From contig NZ_QMHQ01000003.1 in NCBI RefSeq assembly GCF_003313325.1, positions 726,762 through 790,761 of the forward strand: a stretch of DNA of 64,000 bases. The letters run 5' to 3'. Source of the stretch: Pedobacter namyangjuensis (GTDB lineage: Bacteria; Bacteroidota; Bacteroidia; Sphingobacteriales; Sphingobacteriaceae). Every line of letters begins with the position of its first letter. The first letter of the stretch is position 1. Positions 7,311 to 16,154 of the stretch are shown here, one piece after another. The notes under the pieces were generated by a model. The model did no database searches and was not told the origin of the DNA. It was given only the letters and a program-made list of their open reading frames with translations. The position numbers and the translations under genes are program-made.

Positions 7311-8882
7311 TTATATTCCAAACACTGCTTCGGCCAAACCTATTTCATCTGGCGAATAAGGCAAATTAAATTTAACACCCATTTCTGCCAATTTTTTACC
7401 GGTAGAGTTGCCAATTGCGATTACCTGTTGCTCTGGCTCAAGCAAATTGTCAACAAAATAAGCATCAACGTTAGACGGACTTGTAAAAATCAAAATTTCT
7501 GCAGCTGTGCCATCAATATTATCCTCAACAACTGTTTCGTAAATTGGCAAATCAACAACCTTTGTAGCTTCGGTTAGCGATTTTTGTATGGTTAACAAAG
7601 AATCTTGAGCTCTCGGAAACAAAACTGTTTTTCCATCTACTGCTTTTGCAAAATCTTGCGCAATCTCTTCAATTCCGCCACCTTCACCAACAAAATCTGC
7701 TAAAAGACCAAACTTGCGCAACGTATCTTCAGAGCCTCTTCCAACCACGCCAAATTTTACCTTTTTAGATAAGGCGGGGTTTAGTTTAAAGAAATATTCA
7801 ACGCTGTTTCTGCTGCTAAAAAATATCCATTCTATGTTTTTCAAATAAAACGGATCTAATGTATTCACAATTGGAAACGTACGAATTAACGAACGTCCAT
7901 CAATTTCGATATTGTTTTTTGCTAATGCTTTTCTGAAATAGCTGTGTTCGCCAATTTCCCTAGAAATAAAAACTTTAGACGGAAACTTTCTATCGGCACT
8001 AAATTTTGCTACAATTTTTTCGGCTAAGCCTTCGGTAGTTTCTGTTCTCAAAAACAAGCGATCCGGAAAATCTTCATCAGTTTCTGCTTTTGAAGTCCAC
8101 ACCTCGAAAAGACCATTTTCTTTTTTGCAGTAACAGCCTAATGGCATGTGGCAACCACCTTCAAAAAGGTTCAAAACTTTACGTTCAACCGCAATCTCTT
8201 CTGCTGTTGCCGCATCGTGTATTTTTTGCAAAGCTTCAAAAAGCGCTGTATCTGTTTCTCTAATTTGTATGGCCAACGCACCTTGTGCCGGTGCAGGAAC
8301 AAGCTCTGTCGTGTCAATTACCTCTACATGAAACTCACTTAAATCTATACCTAAACGATTAACGCCTGCCTTCGCCAATAAAATAGCATCGTAGTCTTCG
8401 TCTCTTAATTTCTGAATACGAGTTGGCACGTTTCCGCGTAAATCTGTAATGTTTAAATCTGGCCTAAGTGCTAGCAGTTGTGCTTTACGCCTATTAGATG
8501 ATGTGCCAACCATTGCTCCTTTTTTTAAGGATAGTTTTTGGTTAACCTCTACCGTTTCCTTCAAAATCAACAGTAATTCTGATGGGTCTTCTCTTTCGGT
8601 TACCGCAGCTATAATTAGTCCTGCAGGATTAGTTGTAGGCAAATCTTTGTGCGAGTGTACTGCGATATCAATTGTTCCGCCCAGCAACTCTTCTTCCAAT
8701 TCTTTAGTAAAAAAACCTTTGCCTTCTAACTTATCTAACCTTAGGTTTAATATTTTATCGCCTTGCGTTTTAATGATTTTTAATTCTGCATCTATACCAA
8801 TGCTTGCAAGTCTGTCTTTAGTGTTATTTGCCTGCCATAATGCTAAATCGCTTCCGCGTGTACCGATAATTATCTTCTTCAC
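7311..8882 (-). CDS. hemC: Fused hydroxymethylbilane synthase and uroporphyrinogen-III synthase
   Basis: A 523-residue fusion of two consecutive enzymes. Residues 1 to about 300 are HemC: IIIGTRGSDLALWQA at the start, VGTSSNRRKAQLLALRPDL in the middle, and Cys244 in FEGGCHMPLGCY as the attachment site of the dipyrromethane cofactor. Residues from about 305 to 523 resemble HemD: FISREI, then NIEWIFFSSRNSVEYFF and a late segment EILIFTSPSNVDAYF typical of the two-lobed U3S fold. The fused protein would make hydroxymethylbilane and cyclise it to uroporphyrinogen III. No other hemD is visible here. HemD is poorly conserved in sequence, so that half is less certain. Confidence 0.93.
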   Translation of the reverse strand: MKKIIIGTRGSDLALWQANNTKDRLASIGIDAELKIIKTQGDKILNLRLDKLEGKGFFTKELEEELLGGTIDIAVHSHKDLPTTNPAGLIIAAVTEREDPSELLLILKETVEVNQKLSLKKGAMVGTSSNRRKAQLLALRPDLNITDLRGNVPTRIQKLRDEDYDAILLAKAGVNRLGIDLSEFHVEVIDTTELVPAPAQGALAIQIRETDTALFEALQKIHDAATAEEIAVERKVLNLFEGGCHMPLGCYCKKENGLFEVWTSKAETDEDFPDRLFLRTETTEGLAEKIVAKFSADRKFPSKVFISREIGEHSYFRKALAKNNIEIDGRSLIRTFPIVNTLDPFYLKNIEWIFFSSRNSVEYFFKLNPALSKKVKFGVVGRGSEDTLRKFGLLADFVGEGGGIEEIAQDFAKAVDGKTVLFPRAQDSLLTIQKSLTEATKVVDLPIYETVVEDNIDGTAAEILIFTSPSNVDAYFVDNLLEPEQQVIAIGNSTGKKLAEMGVKFNLPYSPDEIGLAEAVFGI

Positions 8883-8987
8883 CTTTTATGATTAGTTTTT
8901 CTGCTAAATTAAGAAAATTGCTGTATTGTTGGATTGCCATATTTAAGGTATGACAGAATATTTATAAACGAGATGTACTCAGCTTAA

Positions 8988-10214
8988 TTAACTGTTTTTT
9001 ACAAGGATTTCTTTTGCCATTACCATTGGTATGGTGATGCATTTTTTCTCCATGTAATCCATTACACGCTCTAAAATAGCTCTAGAATTTTCATCAAGTT
9101 CATTAATTTCATCAGCAAAAACACCGTTTATAGCTGTATGCTTAATCTCTTTGATTTTCTTAGGCACATCGCTCATTGCAATCTCTATTCTGCGCTGGCG
9201 TAAAACAGATTCAAACTCCTTGATATTTTCGTCTATGATGTGCTCTGCATGAATCAGTTCATCATAACGTTCTTGAATATTTTTGCGGGCAGTTTCTTTT
9301 AAAGATTCTACTTCGATGTAATGAATTGGAAAATTTTTAACCACTTCAGCACTTACATCATTCGGTATAGCTAAATCTACAATTACTTTTTTGCTGGTAT
9401 CGCCGTTTAATAATTGCATATAAACTTCGGGCGTAAAAATGGGCTCGGTAGCACCTGTACAGGTAATGATTACGTCAAAGCCACCTTTAAAGTCGGCCAA
9501 TGCCGAAAGTGGATAAGCAGTGCCATTTAAATCTTTTGCTAAGCTTTCTGCTTTTTCTACAGTTCTATTAAAAACAGAGAAATTAGAATATTTATGTTTT
9601 TTAAGATATTGTGCGATGTTGTTGTTGGTTTCGCCGGCACCAATGATTAGCAGACGAGAATTAGCGCACATATTCAGCTCACGCAATTTGCGATAAGCCA
9701 ATGACACAACAGAAACTGGATTTTTAGAAATATTGGTATGTGTGTAAACTTCTTTTGCCGTCTTAACAACGCGATTCATAATCATACGCATGTAATCGCC
9801 AGTAAAACCAGCTAAACGACAAGCCTCATAAGCTTTACGTACTTGTGCTAAAATCTCTTTCTCTCCTACTACCAAACTCTCTAACGAGCAAGATGTACGT
9901 AGAAGGTGGTTAAAAGCAGCAGTTTTCTCGTAAACGGAAACGTTATCTATAAACTTTTCCATATACTCTTCTGGCAAGCCCATATCCAAAACCTGCAAAA
10001 AGCGAGTGATAAAACTTTTGTCTAACGCTTGCGCCGCTGTAAAAATAAATTCTACACGGTTACAGGTGCCTACATAAAAAATTTCTTTGATGCTTAATTC
10101 TGATTGGATATTTCTCAACCTATCATCCAGCGTATGCTCACATATAACTAACTTTCCTAAAGCTTTTAGGTCTATTTGTTTATGTGTAAATGCAATAATC
10201 TTTAAATATTCCAA
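8988..10214 (-). CDS. hemA: Glutamyl-tRNA reductase
   Basis: HemA reduces glutamyl-tRNA(Glu) to glutamate-1-semialdehyde, the committed C5-pathway step. The 408-residue protein has the catalytic cysteine in YVGTCNRVEF, the signature LESLVVGEKEILAQVRKAYE, the NADPH-binding LLIIGAGETNNNIAQYL, and a C-terminal dimerisation helix rich in E and K. It is the first gene of the minus-strand haem cluster, with a 105-base gap to the hemC-hemD gene. A -7 type promoter box lies about 30 bases upstream. Confidence 0.97.
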   Translation of the reverse strand: MEYLKIIAFTHKQIDLKALGKLVICEHTLDDRLRNIQSELSIKEIFYVGTCNRVEFIFTAAQALDKSFITRFLQVLDMGLPEEYMEKFIDNVSVYEKTAAFNHLLRTSCSLESLVVGEKEILAQVRKAYEACRLAGFTGDYMRMIMNRVVKTAKEVYTHTNISKNPVSVVSLAYRKLRELNMCANSRLLIIGAGETNNNIAQYLKKHKYSNFSVFNRTVEKAESLAKDLNGTAYPLSALADFKGGFDVIITCTGATEPIFTPEVYMQLLNGDTSKKVIVDLAIPNDVSAEVVKNFPIHYIEVESLKETARKNIQERYDELIHAEHIIDENIKEFESVLRQRRIEIAMSDVPKKIKEIKHTAINGVFADEINELDENSRAILERVMDYMEKKCITIPMVMAKEILVKNS

Positions 10215-10244
10215 AATGGGTTGTGCCTGTTATTTTTTGCGTAA

Positions 10245-10252
10245 CAAAAGTA
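10245..10252 (-). promoter_or_regulatory. Bacteroidota -7 box upstream of hemA
   Basis: On the minus strand these bases read TACTTTTG, a match to TAnnTTTG. The leader to the hemA ATG would be about 25 bases. No convincing TTTG -33 element sits 19 bases upstream, so this is a partial match. Confidence 0.45.
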
Positions 10253-10379
10253 AATACGCAAAGTGGTATATCTGTCATTAAGCTGTAATTTAGCCTAATT
10301 TAGAAAGGTTTTAAATTAACAACTCCTTAACAAACCTTGTTATTTTAAAATTGTTATAATTGTTTAATTTTTACACATT

Positions 10380-10390
10380 GGAGGTACATT
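10380..10390 (+). promoter_or_regulatory. Shine-Dalgarno site deciding a TTG start
   Basis: GGAGG at 10380-10384 lies six bases before a TTG codon at 10391. No in-frame ATG precedes the hydrolase domain, and the first residues after the TTG already align with the expected fold, so TTG is the most likely start. Strong SD sites are not the rule in Bacteroidota, which makes it useful evidence here. Confidence 0.6.
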
Positions 10391-11224
10391 TTGATCAGAC
10401 AAGACAGTTTTTCTCTAGCAGGTTCGAACAATAAAATCATTTTTGGCGATGTTACTTATGACGATAAGAACACAATTGGCCCTTTAGTAATTTTTATTCA
10501 CGGCTTTAAAGGTTTTAAAGATTGGGGAGCACACAACCTTGTTGCTCGTCATTTTGCGATGAATGGTTTCAGATATTTGAAATTCAACCTCTCGCACAGT
10601 GGTGTTACAGAAAATAACCCAACTGATGTTAGCGACTTCGAAACTTTTGCTTCCAATACGGTTTCGAAAGAAATGGTTGACGTTGACCTGGTTATCAGCT
10701 ATGCTTTAAAAAACCTAAATGTAAACGAAGTTTTTTTAATTGGGCACAGCCGCGGTGGTGGTTTGGGCATTTTGCAAGCTGCAGCCAATCCGCGTGTACA
10801 AGCTTTGGTAACTTGGAGCGCTATTGCTGCTTTTGATAGCCTTTGGAAGAAAGATCAAGAAAATGATTGGAGAAAGAATGGGAAAATTTACGTTGAAAAT
10901 GCCCGCACAAAGGAGAAGATGCCACTAAATATTGAACTGTTAACTGATTTTGAATCGAATAAGGCAAAGCTGAATATTATAGAAAGTGCAAAGCAAATAA
11001 ATATTCCGTGGTTAATCGTACAAGGTGATGATGACGTAAACGTACCTTTTTCTACGGCACAACAACTAGCAGATGCTAACCTTAATGCTAAGCTATTTAA
11101 AGTTGAGGGCGCTAATCATGTGTACGGAGTATCACATCCCTACCAACAAGAAAGTTTGCCGGCTCAACTATTTAAGGTATGCGAGAAAAGTATAGCTTTT
11201 TTTAAAGAGGCTTTACTAAAATAG
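10391..11224 (+). CDS. Alpha/beta-hydrolase
   Basis: A 277-residue cytosolic alpha/beta-hydrolase without a signal peptide. The oxyanion segment VIFIHGFKGFKDWGAHN, the nucleophile elbow GHSRGGG (Ser120), the acid-bearing strand IVQGDDDVNVP and the late His243 in EGANHVYG form a plausible triad. It resembles the dienelactone hydrolase/serine aminopeptidase group. The substrate cannot be told from sequence. It starts at a TTG codon with a good upstream GGAGG, divergently from hemA, and is followed 22 bases later by a frameshifted acetyltransferase gene. Confidence 0.85.
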   Translation: MIRQDSFSLAGSNNKIIFGDVTYDDKNTIGPLVIFIHGFKGFKDWGAHNLVARHFAMNGFRYLKFNLSHSGVTENNPTDVSDFETFASNTVSKEMVDVDLVISYALKNLNVNEVFLIGHSRGGGLGILQAAANPRVQALVTWSAIAAFDSLWKKDQENDWRKNGKIYVENARTKEKMPLNIELLTDFESNKAKLNIIESAKQINIPWLIVQGDDDVNVPFSTAQQLADANLNAKLFKVEGANHVYGVSHPYQQESLPAQLFKVCEKSIAFFKEALLK

Positions 11225-11246
11225 TTTTATAAATATACTTTGTGCG

Positions 11247-11799
11247 ATGCAATTCTTAATAGAAACCGAGCGACTGATTTTACGAGAGCTCAGAAACGAA
11301 GATGTAAATGGAATGTTTGAGCTTAATTCGAGTCTTGAGGTGCAACGGTATGTTGGCAATAAGCCTATAAAAAGTTTAGAAGAGGCAAGTAGAGATATAG
11401 AATTTATTCAAAATCAATATTTAAAAAATGGCATAGGTCGTTTAGCGGTTGTTGAAAAAGAAACCGGACTTTTTATAGGTTGGGGGCGGATTAAAGTTGA
11501 TTACCGAAGAAATGAATGGCTTTAAGAATTTTTACGAATTGGGCTACCGTTTTTTACCTAAATATTGGGGGCAAGGATTTGCTACCGAGGCGGCCAAAGC
11601 AAGTATAAAATATGGTTTTGAAAAATTGAAATTGGATTCAATTTATGCGATAGCTGATGTACAAAATATTGCATCAAATCACGTTTTACAGAAAGTTGGC
11701 TTTACTATAATCGAAATTTTTAACTATCAGGAATTACCCCACAATTGGTTAGTTCTGCATAATTCTGTGCAGGCTAATATTGAAGGTGAAAATTCTTAG
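11247..11799 (+). pseudogene. GNAT acetyltransferase gene with one frameshift
   Basis: Two overlapping frames together encode one RimJ/RimL-like GNAT protein. The first (11247-11525) gives MQFLIETERLILRELRNED to GLFIGWGRIKVD and then runs out of homology. The second (to 11799) supplies GFKNFYELGYRFLPKYWGQG and FATEAAKASIKYGFEKL, the acetyl-CoA binding part, and NVASNHVL-type C-terminal motifs. The break maps to a run of five G (11482-11486): with four G the reading continues as FIGWGGLKLITEEMNGFKNF, the expected family sequence. A single-base insertion in a homopolymer can be a true lesion, a slippage switch or a sequencing error. The otherwise intact halves suggest a recent event. Confidence 0.85.
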
Positions 11800-11861
11800 C
11801 AATCAGTTGCTAACCGTAGCACGTATTGGTAACATTTTAAAACTTAGTCAACATTATTTTT

Positions 11862-12284
11862 ATGCAGATTTTTCAGAAAACAATTAGTCTTAAAGCGAAG
11901 AGCAGAGGTTTTCATTTGATAACCGACGAAATATTAGATGCCTTTCAGGAAATCAAGACATTAAAAACTGGAATGATACAGGTTTTTATACAACATACTT
12001 CAGCTTCGCTAACTATAAACGAAAATGCCGACCCAACGGTACGCAAGGACTTTGAAATGTGGTTTAATAAGGCAGTACCCGAAAATGACCCAGATTACAA
12101 ACACGATTACGAAGGATCTGACGATATGCCTGCACACATTAAATCAGCCTTGCTGGATACTTCCTTAATGATACCTATAAGAAATGGCAGACTAAATGTT
12201 GGAACTTGGCAAGGAATTTATCTTTGCGAACACAGAAATTACGGCGGAAATAGAAATATTGTACTAACGGCGTGGGGTGTTTGA
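11862..12284 (+). CDS. YjbQ/UPF0047 family protein
   Basis: A 140-residue single-domain protein with the UPF0047 hallmarks: IQVFIQHTSASLTINENADP in the middle and GTWQGIYLCEHRN near the C-terminus, with conserved His and Glu residues. The family is often annotated secondary thiamine-phosphate synthase, because some members complement thiE loss weakly; the real physiological role is unsettled. It stands alone between the GNAT pseudogene and convergent ispG, so the context adds nothing specific. A TPP-controlled transport operon lies elsewhere in the window. Confidence 0.9.
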   Translation: MQIFQKTISLKAKSRGFHLITDEILDAFQEIKTLKTGMIQVFIQHTSASLTINENADPTVRKDFEMWFNKAVPENDPDYKHDYEGSDDMPAHIKSALLDTSLMIPIRNGRLNVGTWQGIYLCEHRNYGGNRNIVLTAWGV

Positions 12285-12417
12285 GATGTAAGTTTACGTG
12301 TTAAGTTATAGGTCTTAAGTTAAGTATAATAAGTTTGTACTTTTTATTCATGCGTTAATGGTCGCAAGCTCGCTTATTTTCGCATGCACAACTCAAAAAC
12401 GTATTACTTAAACCATA

Positions 12418-14418
12418 TTACTCCACTTCCACCCAATTCCCATCTCCTTGAATAATACCAATTAGCTCATCGATAGCATCGGCAGTTTTAACGTTTTTCT
12501 TAACTACCTCTTGCCCACGATAAAGTGTAATTCTATCTGCACCTGCACCTACGTAACCGTAATCAGCATCGGCCATTTCGCCCGGACCGTTAACTATACA
12601 GCCCATAATACCAATTTTTATTCCCTTTAAGTGAGATGTTCTTGCCCTTATGGCTTGTGTGGTTTCCTGCAAATCGAATAAGGTACGCCCGCAACTAGGG
12701 CACGATATATATTCTGTTTTCGATATACGAGTTCTCGTAGCTTGTAAAATGCCAAAAGCAGCAGAGTTAATTACCGAAAGCGGTATTGAAGTTGCATTAA
12801 TCCAAACGCCATCACCGAAACCGTCAATTAAAAGTCCACCCAAATCGGTAGAACTGTAAAGCTGAAATTCTTCAACATCACTCAGCTCATCAAAGTTACG
12901 TTCAACAATTACCGGTAAATTTAAATCTGCTTTTAATAATTTAACAAACGCATAGCGGATGGTTTGCATCGCATTAAGCGCATTGGTAGTTAAAATTAAA
13001 ACTACCTTATCTAAGGCCTTCAACTCCTCTACACGAAAATCTTCCGCTAAAATTTTAACGAAATTTATTTTTTCATCTTTTATCGCAGCCTGCCGATAAT
13101 CTTGTAAACTTAACAGTGGGTGACAATTCTGTTTATCAGCTAATTTCAACCAAGTTTGATAGTTATAAAGTTGTTTTAATCCGCCAGGTAAAGAAAATGA
13201 TGGCAATTTATCGCCCAAATAAACCATGTCGCAGGCTTGATCGCTGAGGTTATATTTATCCAGCAAAGCCGAATAATTAAACCCAACAGCGTTTAAAATT
13301 GCTGGGTCTTTTAAATTTTGGTTTTCTAAGTTGATGATAACTCGTGGTACTTGATGTCCTCCAAAGTTCTCTTGCTCAACTGTATTTCTTCTATGATATT
13401 GAAAAGGACTATAAAGGGGTTGGAAGGTTGGAAGGTTGAAAGGTTGGAAGGTTAATGCGTCAGCACTTCGGACTTCAGACTTCGGACTTCCTGACTTATT
13501 TGCTTCAAATCTTTTAGCTAAAGCCATTGCAACAGGTGCTTCAAATTCTGGGTCTTCTGTTAAAGAAACTCGAATCGTATCACCCAGTCCATCAGCCAAT
13601 AAAGTACCAATACCAACCGCCGATTTAATTCTTCCATCTTCTCCATCGCCTGCTTCAGTTACGCCTAAATGCAGCGGATAATTCATCCCTTCTTTAACCA
13701 TAGTTTCTACTAAAAGCCTGTAAGCTTGCACCATTACTTGGGTGTTGCTGGCTTTCATAGAAATACATAGGTTGTAAAAGTTCAAATCTTCGCACATGCG
13801 GATAAACTCCATCGCCGATTCTACCATCCCTCTGGGTGTATCGCCGTAATGGCTTAGAATACGATCTGAAAGAGAACCATGGTTTGTACCAATACGCATT
13901 GCAGTACCGTATTCTTTACAAATTTTAACTAAAGGCGTAAATTTTTTATAAATTCTTTCCAGCTCCGCTTGATAAGTAGCTGTAGTATATTCTATATTTT
14001 CGAATTTCTTTTTGTCGGCATAGTTACCAGGATTTACACGCACTTTTTCTACAATTCTGGCTGCAGATTCTGCGGCGTTCGGCGTAAAATGTATGTCGGC
14101 AATTAGCGGCACATCATAACCGCGAGCACGTAACTGGCTCTTTATATTAGCTAAGTTTTCTGCTTCTTTTATGCTAGGAGCAGTAATGCGAACATAATCG
14201 CAACCCGAAGCAACCATACGAATAGTTTGCTCTACCGTACCTAAAGTATCCATCGTATCTGTTGTTGTCATAGACTGGATACGTATTGGATTTTGGCCAC
14301 CCATTGGGATATTTCCAATGGTAACTTCGCGTGTTATAAACCTCGAATAATCTGTTAGGCTGTTGCAATAACCGCCCGCTAATAGAATTGGATCAACTAC
14401 TTTCTGCATGCTGTGCAA
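12418..14418 (-). CDS. ispG: 4-hydroxy-3-methylbut-2-enyl diphosphate synthase, long form with repeat-derived insertion
   Basis: IspG (GcpE) makes HMBPP in the MEP isoprenoid pathway using a [4Fe-4S] cluster. The 666-residue length is the long Bacteroidota/Chlamydia/plant type with a large domain between the TIM barrel (PMGGQNPIRIQSMTTTDTMDT ... PLIADIHF) and the iron-sulfur domain (ISCPSCGRTLFDL, GIMGCIVNGPGEMADADYG). Residues about 307-336 (SGSPKSEVRSADALTFQPF and on to PTFQPLYSP) are encoded by low-complexity repeats at 13410-13500 and look foreign to the family, yet the frame is kept. The start may be Met1 or Met4. It is convergent with the YjbQ gene. Confidence 0.95.
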   Translation of the reverse strand: MHSMQKVVDPILLAGGYCNSLTDYSRFITREVTIGNIPMGGQNPIRIQSMTTTDTMDTLGTVEQTIRMVASGCDYVRITAPSIKEAENLANIKSQLRARGYDVPLIADIHFTPNAAESAARIVEKVRVNPGNYADKKKFENIEYTTATYQAELERIYKKFTPLVKICKEYGTAMRIGTNHGSLSDRILSHYGDTPRGMVESAMEFIRMCEDLNFYNLCISMKASNTQVMVQAYRLLVETMVKEGMNYPLHLGVTEAGDGEDGRIKSAVGIGTLLADGLGDTIRVSLTEDPEFEAPVAMALAKRFEANKSGSPKSEVRSADALTFQPFNLPTFQPLYSPFQYHRRNTVEQENFGGHQVPRVIINLENQNLKDPAILNAVGFNYSALLDKYNLSDQACDMVYLGDKLPSFSLPGGLKQLYNYQTWLKLADKQNCHPLLSLQDYRQAAIKDEKINFVKILAEDFRVEELKALDKVVLILTTNALNAMQTIRYAFVKLLKADLNLPVIVERNFDELSDVEEFQLYSSTDLGGLLIDGFGDGVWINATSIPLSVINSAAFGILQATRTRISKTEYISCPSCGRTLFDLQETTQAIRARTSHLKGIKIGIMGCIVNGPGEMADADYGYVGAGADRITLYRGQEVVKKNVKTADAIDELIGIIQGDGNWVEVE
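13418..13492. repeat. Low-complexity repeat block inside ispG
   Basis: On the plus strand the block holds four GGAAGGTT/GAAAGGTT units in tandem (about 13418-13453), then repeated ACTTCGGACTTC units (about 13465-13492). Both unit types look like intergenic repeats, and the first recurs at 6003-6068 and 31201-31240. Here they lie inside coding sequence and are read through in frame. Confidence 0.75.
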
Positions 14419-14469
14419 AGATAGGCTAAATGTTTTATTGTTATATTGATGGAGTGTTAAATTGAAAGA

Positions 14470-15072
14470 TTATATCAACCTGTCTTTTACAACCAACGTT
14501 CCTACTAAACTATCATGCAGGCATTGCTGTTTTTTATTTGTGAAACATAGCAGATAACCTATAAAAACCGGAAGCGTAGATAAAATCTTACTTAAGTTTC
14601 TTGCAATGGAAAGCCCGATAGTAATCCTATCTCCAACATTATCGGTCACCTTTATATTTAATAGTCTTTTACCTAAAGTTGCCTGTTTTTCTGATGCCTC
14701 GGCTATAATGGAATAAACTGTTTTGGCAACCGGAATCAGCAGTAGCAATCCTAAAGCTGTCCCAATTCTGAACATTTTTTCTGAAACAAAAACGTAAATA
14801 AATAGTACAACGATAACGTAGATAACAAGTAAAGCAAAGTAATCTATTACCGACGCAAGTAAACGCTGATCAAAGGATGCGAAATACTGAGGTGCAGTTT
14901 TTTGATGTTTAAACCCGAACAATTCCCTCAGTTCGGCAATTTCATGAGCTTCTTTATAATCGTCCATACCGGGTTTGCGTACAAACATTTCTGGTCGCAA
15001 TCCCATTCCTTTCAACTGTTCAAAGTTGTAAGGACCTTCTGGCTTTCCGTTAATTACTACAGTATACTCCAT
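14470..15072 (-). CDS. RDD family membrane protein with N-terminal GYF_2-like domain
   Basis: A 200-residue protein. Residues 1-50 (YTVVINGKPEGPYNFEQLK, then GMGLRPEMFVRKPGMDDYKEA) match the GYF_2/DUF4339 pattern. The rest is an RDD domain: ASFDQRLLASVIDYFALLVI with the R...D pair, two or three hydrophobic helices, and GKRLLNIKVTDNVGDRITIG, ending at a basic tail. RDD proteins are small membrane proteins, some linked to ion or osmolyte transport, but no role is fixed. It is followed on the same strand by ispG and preceded by LiaF-like and PspC genes, suggesting an envelope-related group. Confidence 0.88.
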   Translation of the reverse strand: MEYTVVINGKPEGPYNFEQLKGMGLRPEMFVRKPGMDDYKEAHEIAELRELFGFKHQKTAPQYFASFDQRLLASVIDYFALLVIYVIVVLFIYVFVSEKMFRIGTALGLLLLIPVAKTVYSIIAEASEKQATLGKRLLNIKVTDNVGDRITIGLSIARNLSKILSTLPVFIGYLLCFTNKKQQCLHDSLVGTLVVKDRLI

Positions 15073-15170
15073 AAATAGAAATAAGTTTTACGTATTAAGT
15101 TCAAAGTTATATTTAAATCTAAAACGATAATACAACCAAACTTAAAACATAAAACTTACAACTTATAACC

Positions 15171-16130
15171 TTAATATCTATCTACCTCAAAACTGCTTAA
15201 ACCACCATCAAATTTGATAAAGATTTTTTTGCTTGCAGATTGAAAGTTTGGCGTTTCGTAAAGGCCCTCGTTAATTTTGGTAAAACCGGTAAAATCTTTA
15301 GAACTTAAACCTGTTTTTGTGGTAATCCTGCAACCAGAACCTTCAGGTATGTTAACTTTTACATCGGCTACGCCAGTTTTTACATTAACATCGGTAATTG
15401 GCAATAAACTACCCAACTTAACATTCAGCTCTGCTGCGCCTCCATCAAAATTTAGTGTTCTAACTTTAAAATTAGACACATCAAATTTCGTTTCACCCGC
15501 TCCCATTTTAAGATTAATCGTCCAGATTGGATTTGTATTTAAATAAATGTCTATATCATTATTTCCATTACCGAAATTCCATTTCTCTTTGCCACGGTTA
15601 CGCATTTTAAAATTTAAAACATGTAAACTGTCGGTAAACGTTTTGGTAAACAAGAAATTATTTCTGCGTTCGCTTACTTTAGCGGTAAACAAACTATCTG
15701 CTGTACCTTTTAATTCAAAAGTTGCCCCTCCGCCAGAAATATTCAATTCCGTTTTTTTATCACCGTATTCAGCCAAAAACTGTTCGTTATATACATTTTT
15801 ATCCGTACTGTTTGCGGTGTCATTACTGTCATCATCATCAAATTGAATGTTATGCTTAACGTGTCTGTTCCACCAACCACCTTCTGGTTTTTCTTGTCCT
15901 TTAACAAAAAGCACCGATAAACCGATAACCAATATACCCAGAGAGATGATATTTCCGGTTTGCGAATTATTTCTATTAAAAAGGATGTTAACCCCTAATA
16001 TAATTAGAATAAGCGGCCAAAAATCCCAAATGTTGCGCCAGTAAAACTCTATAACGTTAAAGTTATCTAGTAAGAGAACGCCACCTATAAATAGCAGCAA
16101 CACACCCCATATTATTCTGTCGAATTTCAT
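15171..16130 (-). CDS. LiaF-like envelope-stress membrane protein
   Basis: A 319-residue protein with four N-terminal hydrophobic segments (FDRIIWGVLLLFIGGVLLLD, FWPLILIILGVNILF, IISLGILVIGLSVLFV) of the DUF5668/LiaI-LiaF type. An acidic linker (DDDDSNDTANSTDK) and a C-terminal beta-rich domain follow (ELNISGGGATFELKGTADS, MGAGETKFDVSNF, LNFDGGAAELNVKLG), the repeated pattern of the toast-rack/LiaF C-terminal domain. LiaF proteins modulate envelope-stress signalling. The next upstream gene encodes a PspC protein, 24 bases away, so the two are probably co-transcribed. Confidence 0.85.
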   Translation of the reverse strand: MKFDRIIWGVLLLFIGGVLLLDNFNVIEFYWRNIWDFWPLILIILGVNILFNRNNSQTGNIISLGILVIGLSVLFVKGQEKPEGGWWNRHVKHNIQFDDDDSNDTANSTDKNVYNEQFLAEYGDKKTELNISGGGATFELKGTADSLFTAKVSERRNNFLFTKTFTDSLHVLNFKMRNRGKEKWNFGNGNNDIDIYLNTNPIWTINLKMGAGETKFDVSNFKVRTLNFDGGAAELNVKLGSLLPITDVNVKTGVADVKVNIPEGSGCRITTKTGLSSKDFTGFTKINEGLYETPNFQSASKKIFIKFDGGLSSFEVDRY

Positions 16131-16154
16131 ATTATATCTTGTTAAGTGTATCTA

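Noticed and set aside
8449..8895. Plus-strand open frame of 148 codons
   Set aside because: Antisense to the hemC part of the fusion gene; serine/leucine-rich shadow translation.
11822..11862. TATTTTTA box before the YjbQ gene
   Set aside because: It overlaps the ATG itself, so it cannot be a working -7 element for this start.
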